Shown here: piece after piece, positions 22,173 through 31,771 of the stretch
How the letters are laid out: every line of letters starts with the position of its first letter
Numbering within the stretch: the first letter of the stretch is position 1
Assembly (NCBI RefSeq): GCF_025264685.1
Contig: NZ_CP073721.1
Span: 1-64,000 of the forward strand
Origin: Dactylosporangium roseum
GTDB taxonomy: Bacteria > Actinomycetota > Actinomycetes > Mycobacteriales > Micromonosporaceae
DNA length: 64,000 nucleotides
Direction of reading: 5' to 3'
Position numbers and translations under genes: made by a program
The notes under the pieces: model-generated
What the model was told of the DNA's origin: nothing
Seen by the model: only the letters and a program-made list of their open reading frames with translations
Database searches by the model: none

Positions 22173-23123
22173 CTACTCGCCCTCGGGTGGCAGCGAGATC
22201 AGGTAGTCGACGACCTCTGAGTACCGCGCGCTGGCCATCGCGACCGTGAGGTCCGCCGAGCCGTAGTACATCCGCAGCTCGTCACGCGCCTCGTCGTGGA
22301 CGAGGCCGGTGGGGAAGACGACGTTGGGCACGTCGCCGACCCGCTCGTAGTCGGCCTCCGGGCCGAGGACCCAGCTCGGTGTGCGCCGGATGACCTTCGT
22401 CGGGTCGTCGAGGTCGAGCATGACCAGGCCGACCCGGTAGATGGAGGTCGCCACCATCGCCTTGACGCCGTGATAGACGGCGAGCCAGCCGTGCGGCGTC
22501 TCGACCGGGGGCGGCCCCATGCCGATCCGGGTCGCGTCCCACCACGGGCCGGAGCGTGCCTGCATCACCGGCTCGGGGGTCGTCCACGATCGCAGGTCCG
22601 TCGACTTCGACAGCCACACGTCGGCGCGCGCCGACAGCACCGAGACCGGGCGGTGGAACAGCACGTAGTGCCCGTCGATCTTGCGGGGCAGCAGCGACGC
22701 GTTCTTGTCCTCGGGCGGCATCACGATCCCGAGCGACTCGACGGACTGGAAGTCCTCGGTCCGGGCGAGCGCCACGCAGGGCCCACCCGGCCCGTACGAC
22801 GTATACGCGATGACGTATCCGCCCAGGTCTTCGACGTAGGTGATCCGCGGATCCTCCACTCCCCAGCAGCTATGGGCGTCGGTCGGATCGTCGGCGATGA
22901 GCGGTTTGCCCTCGACGACCCAGTTGGTGCGCCCGTCCTTGCTCCGGGCAACGGTGAGGTGCGAGATGCCGCGGCGGTCTTCGATCCGGCAGAGCAGGAC
23001 GGTGTCGCCGTTGTGCATGCACGCGCCCGGGTTGAACACGCTGTTGATCGGATAGGGCCAATCCCCCGCGCTCAGCAGGGGATTGGTCGCTTCTCGATGG
23101 AAGAGCTCCGCGTCAAAGTGCAT
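22173..23123 (-). CDS. Glycoside hydrolase family 130 protein (mannoside phosphorylase-like)
   Basis: The 316-residue product has the five-bladed propeller features of GH130: NPLLSAGDWPYPINSVFNPGA, the acid region SCWGVEDPRITYVEDLGGY, KNASLLPRKIDG and HGWLAVYHGV. GH130 enzymes cleave beta-mannosides, many by phosphorolysis giving mannose 1-phosphate. Its start overlaps the end of the glycosyltransferase gene by 11 bp, so the two are probably translated together and act on the same mannose-containing glycan. The exact linkage cannot be read from sequence. Confidence 0.9.
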   Translation of the reverse strand: MHFDAELFHREATNPLLSAGDWPYPINSVFNPGACMHNGDTVLLCRIEDRRGISHLTVARSKDGRTNWVVEGKPLIADDPTDAHSCWGVEDPRITYVEDLGGYVIAYTSYGPGGPCVALARTEDFQSVESLGIVMPPEDKNASLLPRKIDGHYVLFHRPVSVLSARADVWLSKSTDLRSWTTPEPVMQARSGPWWDATRIGMGPPPVETPHGWLAVYHGVKAMVATSIYRVGLVMLDLDDPTKVIRRTPSWVLGPEADYERVGDVPNVVFPTGLVHDEARDELRMYYGSADLTVAMASARYSEVVDYLISLPPEGE

Positions 23124-25554
23124 CGGGCTGGCCCTCCGTGGTGCGCGAGCGGGGCGGTGTTGCGGTCGCGCTGAACCCGGCCGAAGCCCGGCCGACAGCC
23201 CGTCCCTGATTGCCCGACTTCGTCGCCATCGACGTGACAGGCAGGGACGTCGGGACCGGCGCTGTCGCGACCACCGGATGGGGCAGAGCGGCCAAACCGG
23301 CCCTGAGCAGGCTGAGGAGCGCTTGGTAATAGGCTAGCGTGGACTCGGCACCTTGGTTCCCATTTGGCTCAGTAGCAGACAAACCATCGTGGCAGGCGCC
23401 GGTGGCGTCGACGTAGAGCCGCGCTCCGGCCCGATTGCGGCCGAGGAACCACGCGAAGCCCCAGCCGGCCAGCCGGGCCAGGTCCGGCTCGGCGGTGTGC
23501 TGCCACGCGTCGACCAGTGCCTCGGTGATCGCCGCCGCGTCCAGGGGCTGCTCGTCACCGTCGTCGGCGAGCCACAGCGCCGGCGACTCACCCCGGCGGT
23601 GCCAGTGGTTGCCCACACAGCGCAGGGTTCCGTCGGCGAGGCCGACGTGCTGCACGTACCAGGCCAGGGCGGCGATCGCCCGGCCCGCGGCGGCGTCGTC
23701 CTCGAGCAGTGCCGCGCCGAGCAGCATGGCCTGTGCCAGGCGCGCGTTGTCGTACGTCAGCTCCGGCTCGAACCAGCGCCAGCCCGGGTCGGCCGACGAC
23801 GTTTCCACCAGCGCCTCGTCGAGATGGCGCAGCAGCGGCGCGGCCTGGTCGGTGCGCCCGGCGCGGGCGAGGCCGATCAGCGCGTAGGCCGCGGACCGCA
23901 GCCCCAGCTCGGGCAGCATGGCGGTGCGCGGGCCCAGCTCGTCGAGCAGGGCGGCGGCCGGCCGGCGGATGTCGTCGGGCACCGCCGGGGTGCCGACGAG
24001 CACGCCGAGCGTCCACACGGCGCGGCCGACGTGGTCACCCAGGTGCGGCCAGTCCTGCCACGTGCCGCCGTAGCTGAGCACGTTGTGCATAGCGCCGGAC
24101 GGATCGTAGGCGGCGATGAGGAACCGCATCGACTGCCGCAGCCAGCGCGTCGCCAGGGCGGTCTGGTTGGCGTCGGTACCGACCGCGAGGAGATCGGCGG
24201 CGACGATCGCCAGCCGCGCCACGTCGTCGACGCAGTACCCGGAGGACATGTCCGGGTTGGGCCCGCGGGAGAACTGGATGATCCCGATCTCGTCGGTCAG
24301 CTTCTCCAGGTGCGTGAGGTTGAGGGCCGGCGCCGCCGCGGTGGCGTGGCCGGGGCGCGCGGCCGCGGCCTGCGTCTGGCGCACCACCTCGGCGAAGAGG
24401 TCGGCCTCGCGGGCGGCGACGGCCGGCCAGGGCAGCCACGCCGCGCAGGCCTCGGCCACCGACTTGGCGGCGGCGAGCGCCCGGGCGTCGCTGAGCAGGT
24501 CGATGATCTCGGTGGCGAGCGCCGTGCCGTCACCGATCGGCACGACCCGGCCGGCGCCGCCGGCGAGCATGTCCTCGGCGTAGCTGTAGGACGTCGAGAC
24601 CGCGGGCAGGCCGGCGCCGAGCGCGAACGTCAGTGCGCCCGAGCAGATCTGCTCCGGCTGCCGGTACGGCGTGACGAACAGCGTGCTGGTGTGCAGGATC
24701 GCCGACAGTTCGTCGAGGGCCAGGAAGGCGTCGACGAAGTGCACGTTGTCGTTCAGGCCGAGCTGCTGTACCTGTGCCTGCAGGCTCTCCCGGTAGACCT
24801 CACCCTCCTGCCGCTTGATCTCCGGGTGGGTGGTGCCCGCGACGATGTACTGCGTCTCCGGGTGCTTCTTGACCACCTCGGCCAGCGCGTCGATCGCGAT
24901 GTCGATGCCCTTGCCCTTGCCGAGCAGCCCGAAGGTGGTGAGCGTCGGCTTGCCGGACACGGCGTCGAGCAGTGCGCGCAGCTCGGGCCGCAGGGTCTGC
25001 GGGTCCGGGGCGTGGCGCATCGCCTCGGGCGCGCCGTGCGGCACCACCACGAGCTGGTGGCCAGCGGCGATGCCGGTGCGGATCGCGACACGACGCGCGG
25101 TCTCGGTGAAGACGGTGACCCGGGCCGCGCGGGCGCAGAGGGCGCGCAGCGTCGCGGCCTGGCCCGGCGAGGGCTGAGGCAGCACGGTGTGCAGGGTCAG
25201 CAGGTATGGGATGCCGCAGGCGTTGAGCGCGCGGGTGAGCTCCAGCAGGTGCGAGCCGTCCGGCCCGCCGAAGATGCCGTACTCGTGCTGGATCAGCACG
25301 ACCTGGACGCCGGCCTCGCGCAGGGCGCGGGCCGCCGCCGAATAGTCCTCGATGCGGTCCTGGTTGATGGTGACGACGACCTCGTCGCCGTATGTGTGCC
25401 CGTCACGGTCGATGGCCACGACGACTGTCTCCAGATCGTCGGTGGCGACACCTAGTGCCTCGCGCAGATCCGCGGTGTAGGTCGCGAGCCCGCATTGGCG
25501 CGGCAGATAGGTCGACACGATACCGAGTCGATAGGTCGCGGCAGGGTGTGACAT
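23113..25554 (-). CDS. GT-B glycosyltransferase with C-terminal toroid-like domain
   Basis: The product has about 813 residues. The first 390 form a group-1 GT-B transferase (IVSTYLPRQCGLATYTADL at the start, FGLLGKGKGIDIAIDAL near 195, and the nucleotide-sugar site EQICSGALTFALGAGLPAVSTSYSYAEDML). The last 400 residues are helical (SSGYCVDDVARLAIVAADLL, SAAYALIGLARAGR) and resemble an alpha/alpha toroid. I used the ATG at 25554; a GTG two codons earlier is possible. It overlaps the downstream GH130 gene. The pairing suggests synthesis and turnover of a mannan-like oligosaccharide. Confidence 0.88.
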   Translation of the reverse strand: MSHPAATYRLGIVSTYLPRQCGLATYTADLREALGVATDDLETVVVAIDRDGHTYGDEVVVTINQDRIEDYSAAARALREAGVQVVLIQHEYGIFGGPDGSHLLELTRALNACGIPYLLTLHTVLPQPSPGQAATLRALCARAARVTVFTETARRVAIRTGIAAGHQLVVVPHGAPEAMRHAPDPQTLRPELRALLDAVSGKPTLTTFGLLGKGKGIDIAIDALAEVVKKHPETQYIVAGTTHPEIKRQEGEVYRESLQAQVQQLGLNDNVHFVDAFLALDELSAILHTSTLFVTPYRQPEQICSGALTFALGAGLPAVSTSYSYAEDMLAGGAGRVVPIGDGTALATEIIDLLSDARALAAAKSVAEACAAWLPWPAVAAREADLFAEVVRQTQAAAARPGHATAAAPALNLTHLEKLTDEIGIIQFSRGPNPDMSSGYCVDDVARLAIVAADLLAVGTDANQTALATRWLRQSMRFLIAAYDPSGAMHNVLSYGGTWQDWPHLGDHVGRAVWTLGVLVGTPAVPDDIRRPAAALLDELGPRTAMLPELGLRSAAYALIGLARAGRTDQAAPLLRHLDEALVETSSADPGWRWFEPELTYDNARLAQAMLLGAALLEDDAAAGRAIAALAWYVQHVGLADGTLRCVGNHWHRRGESPALWLADDGDEQPLDAAAITEALVDAWQHTAEPDLARLAGWGFAWFLGRNRAGARLYVDATGACHDGLSATEPNGNQGAESTLAYYQALLSLLRAGLAALPHPVVATAPVPTSLPVTSMATKSGNQGRAVGRASAGFSATATPPRSRTTEGQPDAL

Positions 25555-25813
25555 GAACACATTGTTACCCCGAGCAACCTCAAAAAACCGTCATACGCGC
25601 GGATGAGGGTCACTGGACCGCTGTGCCGTCTGGGGCAATCCGGCCAGGCTATCCGATTTTCTGTGCAGGTCAGCACTGATTTGCAGAAAAATCACCCGGA
25701 TCAAATAGAACGACGACCGTCAATTTTTGGCATTCGGCCAGGGGAGTGGCTAACGGTAACGTACTGTGATCACAGACTCTGGCTCCATTCGGGGGGCGGT
25801 TCACGGGAGTCGA

Positions 25814-25996
25814 TCACTCGGACGGTATGCCGGCGCTGCCGGTCGGCGCTGCCGTCGCAGCGCGAACGCGAGCGCCGATCGCGTCGCCAATGGAGAGGCC
25901 GGTCAGGCTGTCGAGCGCGGCGCGGAGATCCACCCGCCGAAAATAGTCGGTGATCCCCGGGAACGGCTCGACCGTCCGGCGGCTCGTCGTGGGCAT
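25814..25996 (-). CDS. Possible small protein, 60 residues
   Basis: This minus-strand frame reads PFPGITDYFRRVDLRAAL and then DSLTGLSIGDAIGARVRAAT, which looks like ordinary amphipathic protein sequence. About 80% of its third codon positions are G or C. The plus-strand frames here are Arg-rich nonsense. Its ATG overlaps the ATG of the divergent lipoprotein gene, which is awkward, so one of the two may start further in. No family is recognised. The rest of the gap, 25561-25813, shows nothing I can support. Confidence 0.4.
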   Translation of the reverse strand: MPTTSRRTVEPFPGITDYFRRVDLRAALDSLTGLSIGDAIGARVRAATAAPTGSAGIPSE

Positions 25997-27191
25997 GAAG
26001 CGACGGGATCTGCTGGGTCTGGGCGGTGCGGCGCTCCTCGCGGCCTGCACGTCGCCCCGCCCTGTCACCAAGGCTCAGCGGGGCGAACTCCTCGCCGTCT
26101 CCCTGACCGACGGGATGGCCGTGCTGGACTCCGGCACCGCCGGCCGGGTCGCCGGCGGCGCACTGCTGACCGGCAACCGCCTGGTCGGCGTCGATCCGGA
26201 CGGGCGTGTCGTGGTCCGGGACGCGGCGACCGGCGCCGTCGTCACCGCGGCCGCGGTGCGCGGCGGGATGCGGCTCGCGGCCGTCTCGTCCGACGCGGGT
26301 CTCGTCGCCCTCGTCGACGGCAACCCGGCGGGCCGCACCGAGACGACGATCGTGGTCGCCGGGGCGACGGGGGAGCGGCACCGCCTGACGCTTCCCGGAT
26401 TCGTCCAGCCGGAGGCGTTCTCCTCGAGCGGTACCGAACTGTTCGTCCTCGACATGCTGCCGCCGGAGCGTCCCGACCGGTACCGGGTGCGGGTGCTGGA
26501 TCTCGCCGCCGGTCAGCTCAGGGCGTTGAACCTGCCCGGGGAGAACGCCGGGATCAAGGTCCTCGTGCCGCAGGGCGCCGAGGAGGAGATGCGCGGCGAG
26601 GGTCGGCAGGCGGTGTTCGACCCGCGCCGGGAGCGGCTCTTCACGCTGTACAGCCACCAGCCGGACCATCAGCACGTACGGGACCTGATCAACCAGGGTG
26701 CCCGGGACGGGAAGCCGGACGTGCACGCGTTCGTGCACACCCTGAGCCTGCGGGACGGCTGGGCGGTCTGCGTGGACCTGCCCGGCAACTTCGGCACCGG
26801 GCCCGTCGAAGGGCTGACCCTCGCGCAGAGCGCCGAAGAGGTCTGGGTGGCCGATGCCGGCAAGGGTGCCCTGGTGGTGGTCCAGGCCGATGCCCTCGCG
26901 GTGACGCAGGAGCTGACGTTCGAGCCGGCCGCCGGCCGGGCCGCTCTCGCCGGTGGCGTCAGCGAGGTCTACCTCGCCGCCGGGCAGCGGGTCCTGGTCT
27001 TCGCCCGAGACACCAAGATCCACATAGCGACCTGGAAGCTGCCCGCGGACGCGCGGGGCATCGCGGTGTCGAGCCGGTACGTGTACGTCGGGCAGCCCGA
27101 CGCCGTTCTCCGCCTCGATCGGGGCAGCGGAGCGGTCACCGGGATCACCGGCGTGACCGGACTCAGCGGCGTGGAGCGCGTCATCACGTGA
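25995..27191 (+). CDS. Putative Tat-exported lipoprotein with beta-propeller-like repeats
   Basis: The 398-residue product starts MKRRDLLGLGGAALLAACTS: a twin-arginine motif, a hydrophobic stretch and a lipobox LAAC with the lipidated Cys near residue 18. The rest consists of short beta-rich repeats (VGVDPDGRVVVRDAATG, VWVADAGKGALVV, AVSSRYVYVGQPDAVLRLD), like a seven-bladed propeller. It is likely anchored on the outer face of the membrane. I chose the ATG at 25995 over an upstream start because it begins at the signal peptide. The function is unknown. Confidence 0.75.
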   Translation: MKRRDLLGLGGAALLAACTSPRPVTKAQRGELLAVSLTDGMAVLDSGTAGRVAGGALLTGNRLVGVDPDGRVVVRDAATGAVVTAAAVRGGMRLAAVSSDAGLVALVDGNPAGRTETTIVVAGATGERHRLTLPGFVQPEAFSSSGTELFVLDMLPPERPDRYRVRVLDLAAGQLRALNLPGENAGIKVLVPQGAEEEMRGEGRQAVFDPRRERLFTLYSHQPDHQHVRDLINQGARDGKPDVHAFVHTLSLRDGWAVCVDLPGNFGTGPVEGLTLAQSAEEVWVADAGKGALVVVQADALAVTQELTFEPAAGRAALAGGVSEVYLAAGQRVLVFARDTKIHIATWKLPADARGIAVSSRYVYVGQPDAVLRLDRGSGAVTGITGVTGLSGVERVIT

Positions 27192-27235
27192 GATCGGGTC
27201 GGAAAATTGTCGGTCGGGCGCGGTAGCGTGCCCGC

Positions 27236-29011
27236 GTGGATCGAACGTTCCAAGTAGACCTGCGCGGCGTTGTCGACCTGTTGAGTCATCACCTCTACGC
27301 GAGCCCTCGTGTCTACGTGCGCGAGCTGCTGCAGAACGCGGTCGACGCGATCACCGCCCGGCGGTCCGCCGACCCGGACGCGCCGGCCCGGGTGCGGTTC
27401 GAGCCGCCCGACCTCACCGGCGACGGCACGCTGCGCGTGTCCGACTCCGGCGTCGGGCTGACCGAGGCGCAGGTCCACCAGTTCCTCGCCACGATCGGCC
27501 GCAGCTCCAAGCGTGACGACTTCGGCTTCGCCCGGCACGACTTCCTCGGCCAGTTCGGCATCGGGCTGCTCTCCTGCTTCCTCGTCGCCGACGAGATCCG
27601 CGTGCTCACCCGTGCCGAGGGCAGCCCGACCGTGCTGTGGCGGGGCTTCGCCGACGGCCGTTACAGCGTGGCGCCCGCCGACGCCGAGCGGTCCGAGGTC
27701 GGCACCACCGTCACCCTCGTGCCGCGGCGCGACGCCGAGCAGTGGCTGCTCCGCCGCACCGTGGTCGAGCTGGCCGAGCTCTACGGGTCGCTGCTGCCGG
27801 TGACCGTCGAGGTCGGCGACCTGCCGGTCACCGGCGCCGGGCTGCCGTGGCAGGGCACCGGCGAGGCCCGCCGGCAGCGGCTCAGGTCGTACTGTCAGGA
27901 GCTCTTCGGGTTCGTCCCCTTCGACGTCGTCGACCTTTCCGTGCCGGCCGCCGGGCTCACCGGGGTCGCATTCGTCCTGCCGACGCCCGCCAACCCGGCC
28001 GCGCGGGCCGGCCACCGCGCTTATCTCAAGCGCATGCTGCTCGCCGAAGGGGCCGAGGGGGTGCTGCCCGACTGGGCGTTCTTCGCCCGGTGCGTCATCG
28101 ACACCACCGAGCTGCGCCCGACCGCGAGCCGCGAGGCGCTCTACGAGGACCAGTTGCTCGACGACACCCGCGAGGCGCTCGGCGACCAGCTTCGCGGCTG
28201 GCTCGTGCGGCTGGCCGGGCGCGACTCGCGTCGGCTGCTGGAGTTCCTCGACATCCACCACCTCGGGGTCAAGGCGCTCGCGCTGCACGACGACGAGATG
28301 CTGCGGCTGGTCGAGCGCTGGTGGCCGATGGAGACCAACAACGGCCGCATGACGCTCGCCGACTTCCGCGCACAGCACGGCCTGGTGCGATACACGGCCC
28401 AGGTCGACGAGTTCCGGCAGATCGGCGCCGTCGCCGCGGCGCAGGGCATGCCGGTCGTCAACGCCGGCTACACCTACGACACGCAGCTCATCGAGCGGCT
28501 GCCGGTCGTGGAGCCCGGCGCCCTCATCGAGCGGGTCGAGCCGAGCGACCTCAGCACCCACTTCGACGCGCTGGAGCCCGCGGTCGAGCTGGCCAAGCGG
28601 CCGTTCCTCGCCCGGGCGCAACGGGCCGTCGACCGGCTCGGCTGCGAGGTCGTCCTGCGTTCCTACGACCCGGCCGCCATGCCCGCGATGTATCTGGTCA
28701 ACCGGTCCGCCGCCTTCGCCGCCGAGCTGCGGGCCACCCGCGAGCGGGTCGACGAGGTGTGGGCCGACGTCCTCGACGCGCTCGCCCGCACCGACGACCA
28801 GGACCGGCCGCAACTCGTGCTCAACTACCGCAACCCGCTCGTGCGGCGGATCACCGAGCTCGCCGACGACGACCTCGTCCGGCTCTCGGTCGAGGGGCTC
28901 TACGGGCAGGCGCTCCTGCTCGGTCACCACCCCCTGCGGCCGGCCGATGCCGCGCTGCTCAACAGCTCGTTCCTTGGTCTGCTCAACAAGGCGGTCGCGC
29001 ATGAGGACTGA
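27236..29011 (+). CDS. HSP90-family chaperone-like ATPase
   Basis: The 591-residue protein has a GHKL ATPase N-domain: YVRELLQNAVDAI (catalytic Glu and metal Asn), VSDSGVGLTEAQV and FGIGLLSCFLVADEI. The HSP90 middle domain includes DTTELRPTASREALYED. The C-terminal part is shorter and less like HtpG, ending GLLNKAVAHED, with no MEEVD-type tail. The start is GTG. The last 11 bp overlap the start of a TPR-protein gene, so the two are probably made together. It is a divergent HtpG relative rather than the housekeeping copy; clients are unknown. Confidence 0.9.
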   Translation: MDRTFQVDLRGVVDLLSHHLYASPRVYVRELLQNAVDAITARRSADPDAPARVRFEPPDLTGDGTLRVSDSGVGLTEAQVHQFLATIGRSSKRDDFGFARHDFLGQFGIGLLSCFLVADEIRVLTRAEGSPTVLWRGFADGRYSVAPADAERSEVGTTVTLVPRRDAEQWLLRRTVVELAELYGSLLPVTVEVGDLPVTGAGLPWQGTGEARRQRLRSYCQELFGFVPFDVVDLSVPAAGLTGVAFVLPTPANPAARAGHRAYLKRMLLAEGAEGVLPDWAFFARCVIDTTELRPTASREALYEDQLLDDTREALGDQLRGWLVRLAGRDSRRLLEFLDIHHLGVKALALHDDEMLRLVERWWPMETNNGRMTLADFRAQHGLVRYTAQVDEFRQIGAVAAAQGMPVVNAGYTYDTQLIERLPVVEPGALIERVEPSDLSTHFDALEPAVELAKRPFLARAQRAVDRLGCEVVLRSYDPAAMPAMYLVNRSAAFAAELRATRERVDEVWADVLDALARTDDQDRPQLVLNYRNPLVRRITELADDDLVRLSVEGLYGQALLLGHHPLRPADAALLNSSFLGLLNKAVAHED

Positions 29012-31760
29012 AGAAGAACTCTGGGGCCTGCTCCGTGAGGCCTACCACATGCCGTATGGCAGCGGCCAGATCGCGCTGGTCGAGCAGATCGTGCAGCACG
29101 CCGACGCCGGCGGCTTCGACGAGCTGTGCTTCGCCGCGCGGCTGCACGCGACCACCGCATACGTGCACGGCGGCGAGACCGCGAAGTCGTTCGTCACGTT
29201 CTCGTGGTGCCGTTCGGAGTACGACGCGCATCCCGAGCGGTTCGACCGTCAGGACGAGCACCTGCTGCTGTGGCAGTTCAAATACATGGTGGCGGGGCTG
29301 CTGAAGTTCCCGGCCGTGCCGCTCGGGCGCACCTACGACGTGCTCGACGACATGGAGCGCCGGTTCCGGGCCGGCGGGCACAGCCTGCACGCCGTGTATG
29401 CGTATCGGCACCGCGTCGCCGAGTATCTGGGCGACCCCTTGTCGGACGAGTGGTTCGCCAAGTGGAACGCCGCGCCGCGCGACAACAACTCCGACTGCGT
29501 CGGCTGCGACCCGACCTCGAAGGTCTACCACCTGGTGTCCCGCCAGCTCGACGAGGAGGCCGTCGAGCTGGCCCAGTCGGTGCTGGCCGGGCAGCTCACC
29601 TGCGCCGAGCAGCCGCAGTCGATCCTCACCGCGCTGCTGCTGCCCTACCTGCGCACCGGCCGGCTCGGTGAGGCCGCCGACGCGCACCGCCGGGCGTATC
29701 GCGCCATGCGGGGCAACCTCGCCGACCTGCAGGGCATCGGCGAGCACGTGGCCTTCTGCGCCCGCACCGGCAACGACGTGCGCGGCCTGGAGATCGTGCA
29801 GCGACACCTCGGGTGGCTCGACAAGGCGCCCCACCCGCAGGCCGAGATGTGGTTCGCGGCCTCGGCGGCGCTGCTGCTCGGCCGGCTCGACGACAGCGTC
29901 ACCGTCGGCGAGACACCCGCCACGGTCCTCGCCGGCCGGCTCACCACCCGGGCGCGCGACCTGGCCGCCCGGTTCGACGAGCGCAACGGCACCCCGGCCG
30001 TCGGCCGCAACATCGAGGCGCTGCTCACCGCGGAGCCGCTGGTCGAGCACCTGCCACTGAACGCCGTGGCCCGCAGGCAGGTCACCCCTCGCGCGCCCCG
30101 GCCGGTCGAGCCGCTGCCGGTCGACGCCGCCGAGCTGCTCGACCGCGCGACGGCGCTCTTCGACGAATACCGGATAACGGAGGCGCGCGCCGCCTGGGAA
30201 CGGTTCGACGAGCTGCACCCCGAGCCGGCGCCCGGCCTGGCCGCCCGCCGGCTCGACGGGCGGGCGCGGATCGCGGCCGTCGAGCAGCGCGACGAGGAGG
30301 CCGCCGAGCTGTTCCGCGCGGCGTCCGCCGCGCACCGCGCCCTGGGGCACGAGCTCGACGCACTGGTCGCCGAGGCCCGTGCGGCGCTGGCCGCGGACCA
30401 GCTCGACGAGCTGGAGGCCGTCACCGCACGGATCCTGGAGCTGGGCGACGCGGACGTCCGGGCGGAGGCACGGCTACGGATGGAGTATCCGCTGCTCGCC
30501 CTCGACCGCCTCGACGACGCTCTCGCCGCCGTCGAGGCGGCGATCGCGGAGGGCCCGCAGCGCCCCGCGCTGCGCGCCGAGTTGAGCGGCCGACGGGCCC
30601 GGTGCCTGCTGGTCCTGGAGCGATACGACGAGGCGGCAGCCGCCGCGGGTGAGGCCCGCGAGCAGTATGGAAAGCTGGGCGACCCGCCGCCGGTCGCGCT
30701 GTCCGCGCTCATCCACGGCCACGCGCTGGCCAACCTCGAGCGGTTCGACCAGGCCGTCGACGCCTTCGACGCGGCACTGGGCACGGCCGTCGAGCGTGAG
30801 CCGCGGCTCTCCGCGCTGGTCGGGCGCGGCCGGGCGCGGCTCGCCAGTGGCCGCCCGGTCGAGGCGATCGACGACCTCGTCGAGGTGATCGCCGACCACG
30901 TCGCCCACGGCGAGGACCCTCCCGCCGCCCTGTTGCGATACGACCTGGCCGCCGCCTATCTGGAGGCCGGCCAGCTCCTCGACGCGGCGGAGGCCGCGGA
31001 GAGCGCGGTCGACGTGCTCGACCGGATCGGCGCGCAGGAGGCGGCGGACAGCACCCGATACCTGCTGTCGCGCATCTATCGCGGGCTCGACGAGCCGGAT
31101 CAGGCACTCGCGCTGCTGGAGACGCTGGCGGAGAACCTCGACGGCTTCGACAACCTGCAGTCGCGGGGCCGGATGCTGCAGGAGGCGGCACAGCTCCTCT
31201 ACGGCGCCGACCGCGACGCCCAGGCGGCGGAGCGGTTCGCGGCGGCCGCCGAGGCGTTCCGGGCGGCCGGCGTCGTGCAGGCGGAACTGTACAACCGCCG
31301 CATGCGCGCGCTGTCCCTGCGCTGGGCCGGCGACGTCCCCGGGTCGTTGAGCGCGCTGGCCGAGGCCGACGCCCTGGCCGCAGCACTGTCGGGCAGCGTC
31401 GATCCGGACGAGCCGTGGCTGATCTGGCAGCGGGCGATGCTCGACTGCGACGCGGCCCGCGTGCATCTCGGCGCCGGCCAGGGCGACGAGGCCATCACCC
31501 GCATGCAGGGCACCGCCGACGCGCTGCGCGGCATCGGCGCCCTGGGCGAGGCGCTCGACGCCGACTTCCTGCACGCGGAGTTGCTCATGCGGGCCGGCTC
31601 GCCGACGGAGGCCGAGTCTCTGCTGCGGTCGGTGCTCGGCGCGGCTCCGAAGGATTCGCAGATCCGGCAGAATTCGGCCTGGATGCTCGCCGAGTGCCTC
31701 GAGGCGCAGGACCGCTCGGACGAGGCGGCAGCGATCCGCGCCGAATACCTGGACCAGTAG
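29001..31760 (+). CDS. Large tetratricopeptide-repeat protein coupled to HSP90-like gene
   Basis: This 919-residue soluble protein is built almost wholly of helical pairs. From about residue 370 onward they resemble TPR units, for example EAAELFRAASAAHRALGHE, AVDAFDAALGTAVEREPRL, AAAYLEAGQLLDAAEAAESAV and LLETLAENLDGFDNLQSRG. The N-terminal 350 residues are distinct, with many aromatic residues and a DCVGCDP motif near 163-169. The ATG overlaps the HSP90-like gene by 11 bp. By analogy with eukaryotic TPR co-chaperones it may bind the HSP90-like protein; this is inference from gene order only. Confidence 0.85.
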   Translation: MRTEEELWGLLREAYHMPYGSGQIALVEQIVQHADAGGFDELCFAARLHATTAYVHGGETAKSFVTFSWCRSEYDAHPERFDRQDEHLLLWQFKYMVAGLLKFPAVPLGRTYDVLDDMERRFRAGGHSLHAVYAYRHRVAEYLGDPLSDEWFAKWNAAPRDNNSDCVGCDPTSKVYHLVSRQLDEEAVELAQSVLAGQLTCAEQPQSILTALLLPYLRTGRLGEAADAHRRAYRAMRGNLADLQGIGEHVAFCARTGNDVRGLEIVQRHLGWLDKAPHPQAEMWFAASAALLLGRLDDSVTVGETPATVLAGRLTTRARDLAARFDERNGTPAVGRNIEALLTAEPLVEHLPLNAVARRQVTPRAPRPVEPLPVDAAELLDRATALFDEYRITEARAAWERFDELHPEPAPGLAARRLDGRARIAAVEQRDEEAAELFRAASAAHRALGHELDALVAEARAALAADQLDELEAVTARILELGDADVRAEARLRMEYPLLALDRLDDALAAVEAAIAEGPQRPALRAELSGRRARCLLVLERYDEAAAAAGEAREQYGKLGDPPPVALSALIHGHALANLERFDQAVDAFDAALGTAVEREPRLSALVGRGRARLASGRPVEAIDDLVEVIADHVAHGEDPPAALLRYDLAAAYLEAGQLLDAAEAAESAVDVLDRIGAQEAADSTRYLLSRIYRGLDEPDQALALLETLAENLDGFDNLQSRGRMLQEAAQLLYGADRDAQAAERFAAAAEAFRAAGVVQAELYNRRMRALSLRWAGDVPGSLSALAEADALAAALSGSVDPDEPWLIWQRAMLDCDAARVHLGAGQGDEAITRMQGTADALRGIGALGEALDADFLHAELLMRAGSPTEAESLLRSVLGAAPKDSQIRQNSAWMLAECLEAQDRSDEAAAIRAEYLDQ

Positions 31761-31771
31761 CCCCACACCGC

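Noticed and set aside
23353..25455. 700-residue open frame antisense to the glycosyltransferase
   Set aside because: The sense strand has a clear GT-B enzyme; the antisense product is low-complexity and unlike any protein.
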